Shown here: in pieces, positions 12,287-22,728 of the stretch
Layout: each line of letters opens with the position of its first letter
How positions within the stretch are numbered: the first letter of the stretch is position 1
Made by a program: the position numbers and the translations under genes
The notes under the pieces: model-generated
The model's database searches: none
The model's input: only the letters and a program-made list of their open reading frames with translations
Told to the model about the DNA's origin: nothing
NCBI GenBank assembly: GCA_004335835.1
Contig: RWJK01001898.1
Coordinates: forward strand, 62,001 to 126,000
Source of the DNA: Scenedesmus sp. ARA3
Lineage: Eukaryota > Chlorophyta > Chlorophyceae > Sphaeropleales > Scenedesmaceae
Reading direction: 5' to 3'
Length of the DNA stretch: 64,000 bases

Positions 12287-13866
12287 ACACCTGCAGGCGC
12301 GCCTCCGCTGCTCGACATGTTCCGCGCAGCGCTGCGCAACGAGTCGCTGCTCAGCCGCACGACGCTGCGCAGCATGCCCCTCAACTACCTGTTCCCGCAT
12401 ATCAGCAGCACCCTGGATTACGCAGCAGCCCCAAGCGGCTGGTGGTCTGGCCACGGCTACTGTGTGCTTGATGCAGCAATGACCATAATGATCTCAAGCC
12501 GCCTGCCGCAGCTGAAGCTGAGCGGGCACCCGCGCAACTTCACGTTGGCGCAGCTGCTGGATTACTGGGAGGCTTCGGCGCTGGCCACACTGCAGCAGAA
12601 GAACTACAGCTGGGACGCAACATGGGGCCAGGTGAGCCATGTGCCCCCGCGCCACCTTCAGCAATATGTCTGCAGCAGTGTATGGGCAACCAACCACTGC
12701 ACCAACGGGGGGCTTCGCAAACCCTTCCCAAAACGTTTCGCAAACATGGCTTGCGAAGGTGTTAACCATGGCAATACGGTGACAAAGCAAACCTGACGGT
12801 GGGGAATTCCTATAGTGATGGCCACCTGAGAGATCTGCCGCCTGCAACTACATGCCCCTGTTCATTTGTCATGTGCAGTTTCCGCATGTAGCACAGCCAG
12901 CTGCCTGCGCAGTTCCCACGCGCCCTCATCTTGACGCGTTCTTACACTCTCAACACACCTGCGCTGCTGCCACCACCCAGGGCACGTCTCTTGACAATGA
13001 GACCGCACCGGTGCGGCTGCTGGCGAGCGGCGTGTTTGTGCACCTGTGGCGGCGCTTCGGCCAGCGGCGCTACACCTTCCTGCAGCGCTTCTTCCACTCG
13101 CTCTATGAACTGGCCGACAGGTGAGGCCGATGCTGGGTCATTTGTTCCATATCTGTGTCGAAGGTTGATGGTTGGAGCACTTCAGCCTTCCTGCAGCCGC
13201 TGCAGCGGCTTCTTCCACTCGCTGTACGAGCTGGCTGACAGGCAAGGCGCATGATGAAGCTGACGCAAAGGCATGTTAATGTGTGCATGTCAATGTTAAT
13301 GTGTGTCAAAGGTTTGCATGTGGCTGATCCTTCCTGCGGCGCTCCTTCCGCTCGCTGTACGGATTGGCCGACATGCAAGGGCAGCAGGCAATTATCCAGA
13401 TGATTATTTCGAGTCTAGGTGTTTCCTGCAGCGCTTCTTCCACTCGTTGTATGAACTGGCAGACAGGTGAGGCTGGTGCTGTATCAGTGTAATGCGAAGT
13501 TCTAGTTGGCTGATCCTGATCGTGAAAGCTTGAGCGTGATTGACTGTGTAGTTGGTTGCGCTGTCTGTGATGGATGTGGTACGTCACACGTGTCATTATC
13601 CAATTGACGCTCCTGGTGCATGCCTCTGCTTCCTGCGCAGGATGCCTGTCTACTGGATTGACCTCGATCGATTTAGGAGCGGCTACTTCATTGCTGCCAG
13701 TGTGGCAGCCCCTGAGCAGGACCTGCTGCCCTTCTTTGAGCAAACCCTAAAGTGGGACATAGGCCCGGCTGCTCGGCAGTACCTGGCGTCCGAATACAAC
13801 TTGCCGCGGCGGAAGCAACAGCTGCGGCAGCAGGCAGCTGCCGATTCACAGCAGAGCGTGCCCTAA
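9002..13866 (+). CDS. Secreted EGF-like protein, paralogue B (604 aa, 7 exons)
   Basis: Exons 9002-9560, 9982-10119, 10393-10435, 11457-11830, 12297-12631, 12981-13120 and 13641-13866 join in frame (1815 nt). The architecture matches paralogue A: alanine run, hydrophobic segment LLLTLLVLLATF (about residues 40-52), PAN/apple-like cysteine module ending GTLVK, then an EGF-like module (C-x5-C-x6-C-x11-C-x-C-x12-C). The large conserved region follows (VWLFKGSRLA, LLDYWEASALATL, FFHSLYELADR, YFIAASVAA). Splice phases agree with A, but B has two extra introns: one splits the region equal to A's exon 4, the other splits A's exon 5. The C-terminus carries a short glutamine-rich tail absent from A. 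Several NxS/T sites are present. No HExxH or other catalytic motif is seen. Likely a cell-surface or matrix protein from a tandem gene duplication; function unknown. Confidence 0.82.
11004..11359 (+). repeat. Three partial copies of exon 4 of paralogue B
   Basis: Copies start at 11004, 11146 and 11278, each after a CAG acceptor, ahead of the real exon at 11457. The third runs 27 codons in frame (YDRLFRAVNPRYRDSTVWL to SRLA) and then meets TAG at 11357. Against the real exon it has 10 synonymous and 2 replacement codon differences, while the intron tail preceding it (11221-11277 against 11400-11456) differs at only about three positions. Confidence 0.85.
12211..12285 (+). repeat. CTG run upstream of the exon 5 acceptor
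   Basis: About 25 CTG units with two CCG interruptions, 11 bases before the CAG acceptor of exon 5 (12297) of paralogue B. They act as the low-purine stretch of the intron 3' end. Confidence 0.85.
13199..13480 (+). repeat. Three downstream copies of the exon 6 end
   Basis: The segment encoding RFFHSLYELADR and its donor (13083-13125) recurs at about 13199-13250, 13335-13378 and 13424-13480. The donor is intact (AGGTGAGG) in the real exon and the last copy, but changed to AGGCAAGG and ATGCAAGG in the two middle copies. All lie in intron 6 in direct orientation. Confidence 0.85.
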
Positions 13867-14907
13867 ACTCGCGTGCCCTGACCCCGGTATGCAGCCTGCA
13901 GAGCGTTGAAACATGTTTGGAAGGCCTTTACCCTGCCCACAGCAGTATGTGTTATGTGACGCAGACACCGTACCGATTGCTACCTCCACCACCACGGCAG
14001 GGTGTGCTGCAGCGTTGCTATGCTGCATATGAAGATGCATCTTGCTGCATTCACTAATGGAACGTTTGACAAACAGATCGAAGGCAGTGTGCTGTTGGGT
14101 GTTGTGGGATCTTTGTGTCTGGATGTGGTCCGTCGTCACTTTCTGGCAGCACTTACACACACGCAGCGGGCGCATGCAGCCCGGCAGCAGCATTGGCAGT
14201 TGGATCTGCCATAACTGCTTCTAAACAGCTGTCACCCAGAGGCTGTTGACCTTTGTCACCTGAGCATCTGCATCATGCTGCTGCTGCTACATCATCTTGC
14301 ATTGGTTTGCATTGGACGCCTGCCATGGTGCAGCATTGCAGCAGCTGCTGCAATGTCATCTAGCCTGAGTCAGCATGGCATTTACATACTTGCATTGTTA
14401 CAGATCTGAGACAGATTCGCAGTCTGTGCAGCATGCTTGTAGTGTGGCATGGATATGGGGACAACCATTGCAAGCTTGACACATCTACAGAATTTGCATG
14501 CGTACAACTTGTATTGTGACATTAGCCTGCTGCGGCCATGCCTGGTGCATTGGAGACCCTGCGTCTGGGGCGCTCTGTGTCAGTGATTGAGGATACAGAA
14601 GAACCTACGTACTTTGCTGTGATAAGGATCATTGGTGGCAGTTGCTGTTATGGTCAGGTCTTGTGTAACTCGGCTGCTTTGGTCAGTTCGGGGCAGATCA
14701 TCCCGGTGCAGTGGTTTATAGAGAAACCTGACATCCCGACACGGCTGTGCTTAGCACTGCCAGGTGCATGCCTGCTCACACGCCCAGGGCAATGAACTGT
14801 GCATGTTACAGAACGCTGGCAGCTTGTTCGTGTTGTTGCACATCTTATATTGCTTTGCGTGCACAAGCCGCTGCACAAAGCAATTGCATCACGTTGCAGG
14901 TTTCATT

Positions 14908-14955
<48 letters not shown>

Positions 14956-15128
14956 GACATGCATGTCCAAGGCTCATCCCCATCAGCCCCTGCAGCAAAT
15001 CAACCGGCTCTCGACTTGCCAAAACCATGCACACAAAGGCTCCAAAACGCGTGTTACACACTCCGTCTTTAGCTTCTGCTTCCAGCACACACAGCACTGC
15101 TACACCAGCTGCCCCCATCACCGCACTG
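13867..15128. other. Intergenic region between paralogue B and the LRR gene
   Basis: The two genes converge here, so this holds both 3' ends. A frame at 14538-14795 (+) has a less biased composition than its surroundings but no recognisable domain or splice partners; it might be transposon-derived. A CAG run of about 15 units lies at 14909-14953. Nothing else is supported. Confidence 0.4.
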
Positions 15129-16676
15129 CTACAGCAGCTGCCGCTGCCTCCGCACAGCCGCCCACAGCAGGTCCACCCCCTCTGCTGTCACGCCATCGCA
15201 GTGCTTTGGCTCGTCCAGCACCTGCAGCTGCACCAACCCGGTGAGCTGCATTAGGCTCTCATCTGACAGGCCGCCAGTGTTTGTTAGGCACAGCTGCGTC
15301 AACTGTGTCAGCCGCCCCACTGCTGCCATGGCTGCAATGCCTTCAAAATCCAGCCCTGCCAACTCCAAGTGCCGCAGCTGTGGCAAGCCGTATGCCAGCA
15401 CGACCATGTCTGCATCATCAATACACAACACACCACTCAACGACAAGTACGTGAGTGCCGTCAGCGCTGTCAGCGCCCGTGCATCGCCTGGTACCAGTGA
15501 GGTTATGGAACCTATGGTCAGCTCCTGCAGCCCCGTCAGCCGAGCCAGCCCGAAGCATACAGCCACACTGTCAGGGTCAATCCAGTGGTTCTGCGCACTC
15601 AACCACAGCCGTGTCAAGCCAGTGCATGCCAATGCACCCGCCCAAATGACTGCTAGCTCCTCCTCATCGGGAAGATCCTCTTCCTCCTCATCACTCCAGG
15701 TAACTTTGAGTGCCTTCAGCTGCGGCAGCTGCGCCCAGGCCGCTGCCGTGCCTGCCGCATGCTGCACCTCACAATACGCTAGATGCAAGTGCTGCAAGCC
15801 TGGCAGCTGCTTCAGGCGCAGCAGCAGCTGCGGCTCTTCAAAGCACACCTTCAGGCGCAACCGCCGCAGCTGCTGCAGCTGCGTGAGTACTGCCAGAATG
15901 TGGCCATCCACAGAGTTCGTCACACGCAAGCTCTGCAGCTGCGGCGGCAGCACACTCTGCCCAGGCTCTACGGTTGCCGTGAGGTCCTGCAGCTGTGTCA
16001 GTGCTGACAGATCCTGCAATAATGGACAGGGAAGAGCTACATGTGGGTCCTGGCACCATCTTGCTTAGAACAGAAAAGGGAGAGAACACCATTGAACACG
16101 ATGCACACTCTTGCATGCCAAATATCAAATGTTGACTCCAGAAGCATTCAACGAAACTGCGGTGCTCGAAGGCACCCCATCTCACCTGTATTGGCTTCCA
16201 GTTCCATGCACGCAAGCGCTTGAGCTGCGGCGGCAGCACAGTTCCCCCAGGCTGTATCGCTGCCACCAGTTCTTCAAGCTGAGTCAGCATTGACAAGTCA
16301 AGCGCTGGCTCCTCCTCGGTATACTGCAGGCGCAAGACGCGCAGCAGCTGCTGCTGCTGCAGCGCCTGCTGGAGCGGGTGCTGCATATTTGTGAAGCCGC
16401 CGCCAAGCTCCAGCATAGTCAGCCGTGTGAGGCTTGAGATGGCTACAAGGCAGCTGCCAGACATGTAGCAGCAGGCTTTCAAATGAAGCTCCTGCAAGCC
16501 TGTCAGCTGCGGCAGTGCAGCAGCCAGCCACGGCCCATCTGCTGTGTTGCAGGCTTTGCAGGCTTTGCAGCTGCCACATTGCAGCTGAAGGTCCAGGTGG
16601 GTCAGGTGGCGGCCTGACAGAGCAGCAAGCATGCTTGGTGCGCCAGGTAGGTTGCTGGTGAAGCTGGCTATGCGCA

Positions 16677-16718
<42 letters not shown>

Positions 16719-17222
16719 GGTGAAGCTGCTGTCATCTGTTTGTTGTGTTTTGTTACCTGCTGCTGGTGGTGGTGCTGCTGCTGCTGCTGCAGCTGGCGTC
16801 CACAGTGCTTGCTGCATCGCCTGCTGCAGCAGTGCCTGCACTGCTTCAGCGTGGTGCTCCTGGTGACGCACATAACAAACCTTGGCTGTCAAGCTTTTCA
16901 GCAGCCCGGGATGCCGGAACAGCCAGCGCTTGAAGCTGCACACTTTCTGCAGCGATATTGCTGGGCCTAGCACCACAACGGTGTTGCAGGCATTGCATTG
17001 CTGCACTGCCTGCTGCCAGGCCTTGCATGTCTGTGCTGCTCTGCACAGGATCCTGGGGTCTGTGCTGAGTGCTGGATGCTGCAGTGCAAGGTCTAGTGCC
17101 AGTCTATGCTTGAACTCTGCAGGGTGTGGCTGCAGTGAATGAAAGGCAGCAAGGAAGGCAGCGGCAGCAGCAGCAGCAGCACCCAGCTTGTCAGGTGACA
17201 ATGGGCCAGGATCCGACCGCAT
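15129..17222 (-). CDS. Leucine-rich-repeat protein, F-box/LRR-like
   Basis: Minus-strand exons: 17222 to about 16757 (ATG at 17222), a repeat-rich middle, 16632 or earlier to 16186, and 16013-15129. The intron 16185-16014 is clear (GTGAG/CAG, phase 0). The N-terminal part (FKHRLALDLALQHPAL, then CRAAQTCKAW) resembles the F-box-like heads of algal LRR proteins. The C-terminal ~440 residues are irregular LRRs, with repeating LTQLQDL, LPQLKAL, LTGLQEL and LTQLTQL units about 24-27 residues apart. Such proteins usually act as interaction scaffolds or ubiquitin-ligase adaptors. The junction through the CAG run at 16678-16715 is unresolved: flanking exons are in different frames (polySer against polyGln), so either a short intron or a repeat-length error lies there. 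The total length is therefore uncertain. Confidence 0.7.
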
Positions 17223-18045
17223 GATGCATCGAAGCTGCAACGTAACTGAGCATTTAGTTTTTCTTATTATTCTGTTCTAAGTCAGGAATTTCTAGGACAG
17301 CACAATGTGCAGAGTACCACTGACAGGTGCCTTTGGGTAGACCTACCAGCAAGGGCTCCATGCAGGCACTGATCCAATTTAAGATGATCCAATAGGCACG
17401 AGATGTCGTTAGACGTTGTATGGATAACTTTCCGTGCTGCCTGCCCGATGCGCTGCACTACCGTGCTTTTGAGCCTGCCTTAGACCTAAAGTGCTGCTGC
17501 TCCTTCAGCGATTGACGACTGCCACTGTGTGATGTATAGGTATTGCACCTGCTATAATTCTTTCTACTTCCGCATTGCCGTGTGCCGGGCACTGTCACCG
17601 ATACGGGTGCCACGTGCTCTGGTTACACCGGCGTGTTTGCAGTGTTGCATGACCTCTGACGCTGCAACGCCGTCGTTGCATTATAGAATCCGCAAACTTT
17701 CATTCAAACACCTTTTGAATCAGATGCTCATGGCAGCAGCATGCAACAGGATGACCTTGGACAAGCACCCAGTGGTGCTCCCTCGAGGTGATTGTCTGAT
17801 GCAGCAAGGTGCCCTGCTGTTGTCTGCTGACATCCGACACACTTGCAACAAGCATACTTCACCAAAACCGAGGGGCCCATACCGCCAGCAATAGCTGCTG
17901 CTGCTGCTGTTGCTGCTGTAGCTGTTGGTGCACCGGCTGCAGCACCGGCCGATTTGTTACACCAATGCTGCACCACTCTCACGCAAAATACCGTCATATA
18001 AATAGCTGTGTCTGGTTGTGTTACAAGACTAACGGTCATCTCGTG
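17223..18045. other. Intergenic region between LRR and FkbM-like genes
   Basis: This is upstream of the LRR gene and downstream of the FkbM-like gene, both on the minus strand. No coding exon is supported. It should contain the LRR promoter and the FkbM 3' UTR; no specific element is recognisable. Confidence 0.4.
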
Positions 18046-19082
18046 TCAGGGCAAGTCCACGTACGGCGTGGTGCCCTCTTTTGCGCAGGCCTCTGCTGCC
18101 GCCTCATACTCCTTACATGGCAGCGCAGCCACGCACCTGCAGAACAGCAGCAGCACACCGTTACTCAAGCAAATGTTGCAGACTCTCAATAAGCATGACC
18201 TGAAGCATCACCTCCGCAGGCTCGTAGCACCAGAGGCCACATGAGGCTGCTGTACATTCGGCCACATTGCGTCAGCAGCTCCATTGGCGGCCCCGCAGGA
18301 TACTGTGCAGCTGGACCAGCCAAGAGCCTGCATGAACACTAGCCCATGCATGCTGCAACGCCATGCTGCTGACATATGCCGAGCCAGCCCCGTTGCCTGA
18401 CATGCGTTGCTGGTGGCATGCATGCTGCAGCTGCTGGTCATTAAAGAGCAACAGCGCTGCAGGCACAGCAGCCCCCCGTGCCACCCTCAGAGCACAACTG
18501 AAGCCACATGCGGCAACACATGACGCAGCAGCCGCTGCTTGGAAGCAAACCTAGTGCAGGTGCTATACCCAACAACACATGCAGCGCAGCCTGCTATGCA
18601 TGCACTTTACTGGGCAATGCAGCCGCCTTCAATACAGCCACCCACCTGCAGCACCTGCCGATGTCGACGCGATTCGCAGCATCAGTGTCTGCAGGAGTGC
18701 ATACTGCGGCCACCACGCCAAACCAACAACTCCCTAACCCCTCCTACGCTTGTGGCACCCACTCACCTGCAGTGCCATGCCAATCTGCACAACCAACGAA
18801 CTACGCAGTCTGCAATCAAACGGGCAAGGTAGCTACTTTCAACACAGTCACACACCTGCAGCGCCTGCCGATGAGCACCGTCATGCTGATCGCCACGTCC
18901 CGCTTGCTCTTCAGGGACAGGCTGCTCTTCAGATCGTCCACCACATCGCGGCAGCTGACCCCGCCCAGGCCCATCGTCACTGATTCGGGAGGGAACCAGC
19001 TCGCGTTGATGGGCTGGCTCAGGGGGATCACACCCTCTGGGGGGCCTATCAGCTCCGCGGCAATCTGACGCACAGAAAGCGG

Positions 19083-19119
<37 letters not shown>

Positions 19120-19311
19120 CAGCAGCGGCGTCAGTCCAGAGTTTCTACAGTGCAGTACTCAGGTCATTCAACACGCCGCAACAGCTGACCCCGCCCAGGC
19201 CCATCGTCACCGACGCGGGAGGGAACCAGCTGGCGTTAATCGGCTGGCTCAAGGGGATCACGCCCTCTGGCGGGCCTATCAGCTCGGCCGCAATCTGGTG
19301 AATGCAAGCGG

Positions 19312-19373
<62 letters not shown>

Positions 19374-21847
19374 GGTATGTGCTAACAGCAACAGCATGTC
19401 TGAGGGTTTGCACCTCGGCATTGGTGCCTACTCGGGGACTCACACCGCCCAGGCTTCACACAGGGGCGCAGTGCTGACGCGGGAAGGCAGCAGCAGTACA
19501 GCAGCGCACCTTGGCGTCTCGAGTGGCCCACATGTTGGTGTTGTGGCCGAACGCTGAGTGGAAGGACTTGGGGTCATACATCCTGTGCTGGCGCTCATAG
19601 CAGTACACAGCAGCTCACCTTAAGGAAGCTTCCTGGCGTCCTTTGCGGCCCACATATCAGTGTTGTGGCCGGATGATCAGTGAATGAATGAATGAATGAG
19701 TGAAAAGACCTGGGGTGCAGCCACTCACAGCAGCGGACAGCTGTGCACTGCCGATGCTGCAAGCAGGTATGTTGCAGCTCACCTTGGCGTCCTTTGTGGC
19801 CCACACGTTGGTGTTGTGGCCGAACGCTGAGTGCAAGGACTTGGGGTGCAGGCGCTCCGGGATGCCTTGGTTGTCGAGGCCCAGTGCCACCATTGCAGGG
19901 CAGAAGGGCTTGGAAGTGGGGTCGAGGGCGCCCGTGCTGCGGTGTTGTTGTGCATGACAGGGCAAGAAGGGAAGGAATAGGCAGGGGCAGGTTGAGGAGG
20001 TGGCCAATGTGTTGTGTGCACAGCAAGGAGGAGGCAGCGGCTTGTTAGCATCTATGCATGCTGCTTGGCAATAGCCTCTGTTAAAGAGGGTATGAGTGAT
20101 TGCAGGCGCTCCGGAATGCCTTGGTTGTCGAGGCCCAGCGCCACCATTGCATGGCAGAAGGGCTTGGAAGTGGGGTCCAAGGCGCCCGTGCTGGTGTTGT
20201 CATGCAGTGCAGCAAGAGATGGACAGGCAGGCAAAATGTTGAGACGAGCGGATTTGTGTTGCATCACCTTCCGACAGCAGGCAACACTTTGTGCAGTTGG
20301 CAACAACATTGAACTTGGAGCGCCGGAGATGCTGCAATGGTCAATGGAGGCTGCAGTCATGCACAACACCTTGCAAACCACTGCTGTGCGTTGCTGCAAT
20401 CCACATATCGTACTTCAAGCTCCAAGCTGTCACTTGGCTTCAGCTGTGCGAAGGCACCTGCCGCAATGAAGCCTGTCCTACGGCTGCCACTGCCGTTAAA
20501 TGGCAGCTGTTACAAGGCTGTTATGCAAAAAAGACTGTTACAAGGCTGTCAGGTCGGCTGTTATGCAGAGAACGTGTGCCACAGCGTCACGCCAACGCTG
20601 TCGTCCTTCAGGCGGATCTCACAGGCGATCAAAACGTAATCAGAAACAAGGCAAGCGCACCTGTACGCAGCTGCATCCCATAGAGCATACTTCAAATTTT
20701 CGGCGTCACCTGCCATAATTTGAGCATGGCGCCCGCCGCAACCCTGCCGTCCGGCTAAACACAACACATGCTGCAGAAGGAAGGCAGCACCCCTCACAAG
20801 GTGTCTGCCATTGTAACAACACTTGTACACAATGTTTTCGAAAACTAAATGACAAATCAAGCCGGTTGCCTTTATGTGCCACACCTGTACGCAGCAGCAT
20901 CCCACAGATCATACTTCAAGTTTGTCTGCGTCACCTCCCGATCCCTTTTGGGATGGCGCGCACAACAGCCCTGCCGTCCCATCACACAACATGCTGTACA
21001 AAAGGGAGGCAGCACTTCCTCTCAAGGAACTGCTGTGAGCGTGACAGCCAGTCGCAATTACTCCTCACACCAACGAACACAGCATGTTGTTCCATCTGCC
21101 TCACCTGTACATTTCTGCATCCCACAGATCGTATTTCAAGTTTGTCGGCGTCAGCTCCCGCAACTTAGGAATGGTGCCCGCAACAACAGCCCTGCCGTCC
21201 CATTAAACACAACACACTCTGCAGAAGGAAAGCAGCACCTCCTAACAAAGTGTCTGTCATTGTAACAGAACTTGTACAAAAGCCAAATGACAAATCAAGC
21301 CGGTTGCCTTTATGTGCCACACCTGTACATTGCTGCATCCCACAAATCGTACTTCAGGTTTGTTGGTGTCACCTCCCGCAGTTTGGGTATGGCGCCCGCA
21401 ACAGCCCTGCCGTCCCACCAGACTCGGGTGAAGGTGTCCGGCATGTGCATTAGGCGGAAGCCTGCTTTGGTCAAGTCCAGCAGCATGCGCGGGTGCACGT
21501 CCATTTCAGACCACCTGACGGCAGTGGAAACAAGCAGCAACATGCAGCATATACAGCAAGCAGCAGGATCAGCAACAGCAGGATGTCAGCGGCAATTTCT
21601 GTCGCAGCAGGTTTTTGCTGTTGCGGGTGAACTGCACTCATACACACCAGAGGAGGGCTGCAACAAAATGCATTGAGCTATGGCAGCAAGATAACATCAA
21701 CAGCGGCAGCAGCGGGAGAAGAAGCACGCACCGTGAGCTTCGCTCATACACGCCTGGCGAGTACTCCAGCACAATGTTGTCCACTGCTCCGGCCGCCAGC
21801 AGCGCCTGTGCAGTAGCCAGCACAGACGGCTCGTAGCCCTCCACATC
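18046..21847 (-). CDS. FkbM-like methyltransferase, 5' half missing
   Basis: Exons 21847-21732, 21514-21323, 19936-19783, 19064-18856 and 18136-18046 join in frame (762 nt, 253 residues to the stop). The first two exons carry the second half of an FkbM-type domain: DVEGYEPSVL, then IVLEYSPGVYER and MLLDLTKAGF. FkbM proteins are SAM-dependent methyltransferases, often acting on sugars or lipids. The SAM-binding N-terminal half, expected at higher coordinates, is not visible; a 179-bp satellite and an assembly gap begin about 110 bp upstream. The C-terminal ~150 residues (FGHNTNVW, LSQPINASWFPPESVTMG, CKEYEAAAEAC) are unfamiliar. The introns hold many partial copies of exons 2-4. The gene is probably 5'-truncated in this assembly rather than dead, because the remaining exons are intact and in phase. 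Confidence 0.65.
18629..18672 (-). repeat. Copy of exon 4 donor end (FkbM-like gene)
   Basis: This repeats 18838-18884, the last codons and donor of the fourth visible exon, 209 bp further downstream on the minus strand, with about eight differences. Confidence 0.65.
19180..19305 (-). repeat. Copy of exon 4 head (FkbM-like gene)
   Basis: This repeats 18943-19064, including the codons for AAELIGPPEGVIPLSQPINA. The adjacent CAG-run intron tail is copied as well: a CAG run follows each copy, at 19090-19125 and 19317-19370 respectively. Confidence 0.8.
19509..20200 (-). repeat. Copies of exon 3 (FkbM-like gene) on both sides
   Basis: 20096-20200 repeats the 5' part of exon 3 (FCPAMVALGLDNQGIPERL). 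19616-19680 and 19509-19590 repeat its 3' part (FGHNTNVWATKDAK plus donor). The real exon is 19936-19783. The latter two have several substitutions, and the second retains a good donor. Confidence 0.75.
20665..21180 (-). repeat. Three copies of the exon 2 donor end (FkbM-like gene)
   Basis: The end of exon 2 (REVTPTNLKYDLWDAAMYR and its donor, 21400-21320) recurs at about 21180-21105, 20965-20880 and 20740-20665, spaced about 215-225 bp apart. Part of the following intron sequence is copied too, including a shared CAAATGACAAATCAAGCCGG block. Confidence 0.8.
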
Positions 21848-21955
21848 CTGCAACAGCAGCAGTGCCAGCAGCAGCAGCACGAACAAATCATCGCATGAAC
21901 ACTGCGTTTTGAGGCCGCTGTGAAATAAAATTGTATCAACATTGTCACACTGCCT

Positions 21956-22678
21956 ACAAAGTCAGGGCCAGAAACGGCGGTTTAGGGGTCACGCCACTGT
22001 CGGATTTGTTTGCCTGCAACCGCTACAGGACCAAACCTGAGACGCTGCCCATGCCCAAAACAGACCTTTGCACTCCATTATCACTGAACTTTCAGCAGCT
22101 GTGATTTATACTTGCATTAGTAACATTGCATTCCTACAAAATCAGGGCCGGCAGCAGCGGTTTAGGGGTGACGCCATTGTCACATGGGCTTGCCAACAAC
22201 CGCTACAGGCCTGAGCCTGAGACGCTGCCCATGCCCAAAACAAACCGTGCACTCCATTATTACTGGGGTTTCAGCAGCTGTGATTCATACTTGCATTAGT
22301 AACATTGCATTCCTACAAAATCAGGGCCGGCAACAGCAGTTTAGGGGTGACGCTGCTGTAACATGTGCTTGCCTGCAACCGCTACAGGCCTGAGCCTGAG
22401 ACGCTGCCCATGCCCAAAACAAACCATGCACTCCATTATTACTGGGCTTTCAGCAGCTGCAAATCATACTTTCATTAGTAACATTGCATTCCTACAAAAT
22501 CAGGGCCGGCAACAGCAGTTTAGGGGTGACGCCATTGTCACATGTGCTTGCCTGCAACCGCTACAGGCCTGAGCCTGCGACGCTGCCCATGCCCAAAACA
22601 AACCATGCACTCCAATATTACTGGGGTTTCAGCAGCTGTGATTCATACTTGCATTAGTAACATTGCATTCCTACAAAA
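21956..22678. repeat. 179-bp tandem satellite, four units, broken by gap
   Basis: Units start near 21957, 22136, 22315 and 22494, a period of 179 bp. Each begins CTACAAAATCAGGGCCGGCA or close to it and contains GAGACGCTGCCCATGCCCAA. Units 2-4 are nearly identical; unit 1 is the most diverged. The last unit runs straight into 50 Ns, so the array is probably longer in the genome. The period is not a multiple of three and the open frames inside are not coding. Confidence 0.9.
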
Positions 22679-22728
22679 NNNNNNNNNNNNNNNNNNNNNN
22701 NNNNNNNNNNNNNNNNNNNNNNNNNNNN
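22679..22728. other. Assembly gap (50 N)
   Basis: A run of exactly 50 Ns directly after a satellite unit, typical of a scaffold join of unknown true length. The missing 5' half of the FkbM-like gene may lie here or beyond. Confidence 0.95.

Noticed and set aside
14538..14795. Possible gene (85 codons, moderately protein-like)
   Set aside because: No family resemblance, splice partners or conserved motif; kept only as a remark in the intergenic entry.
20558..20650. Extra FkbM exon reading KDDSVGVTLWHTFSA
   Set aside because: It has no proper donor, and the neighbouring exons join in phase without it.
22184..22678. Repeated 69-residue frames in the 179-bp array
   Set aside because: Identical frames arise because each satellite unit is the same; the period is not a multiple of three and nothing suggests translation.
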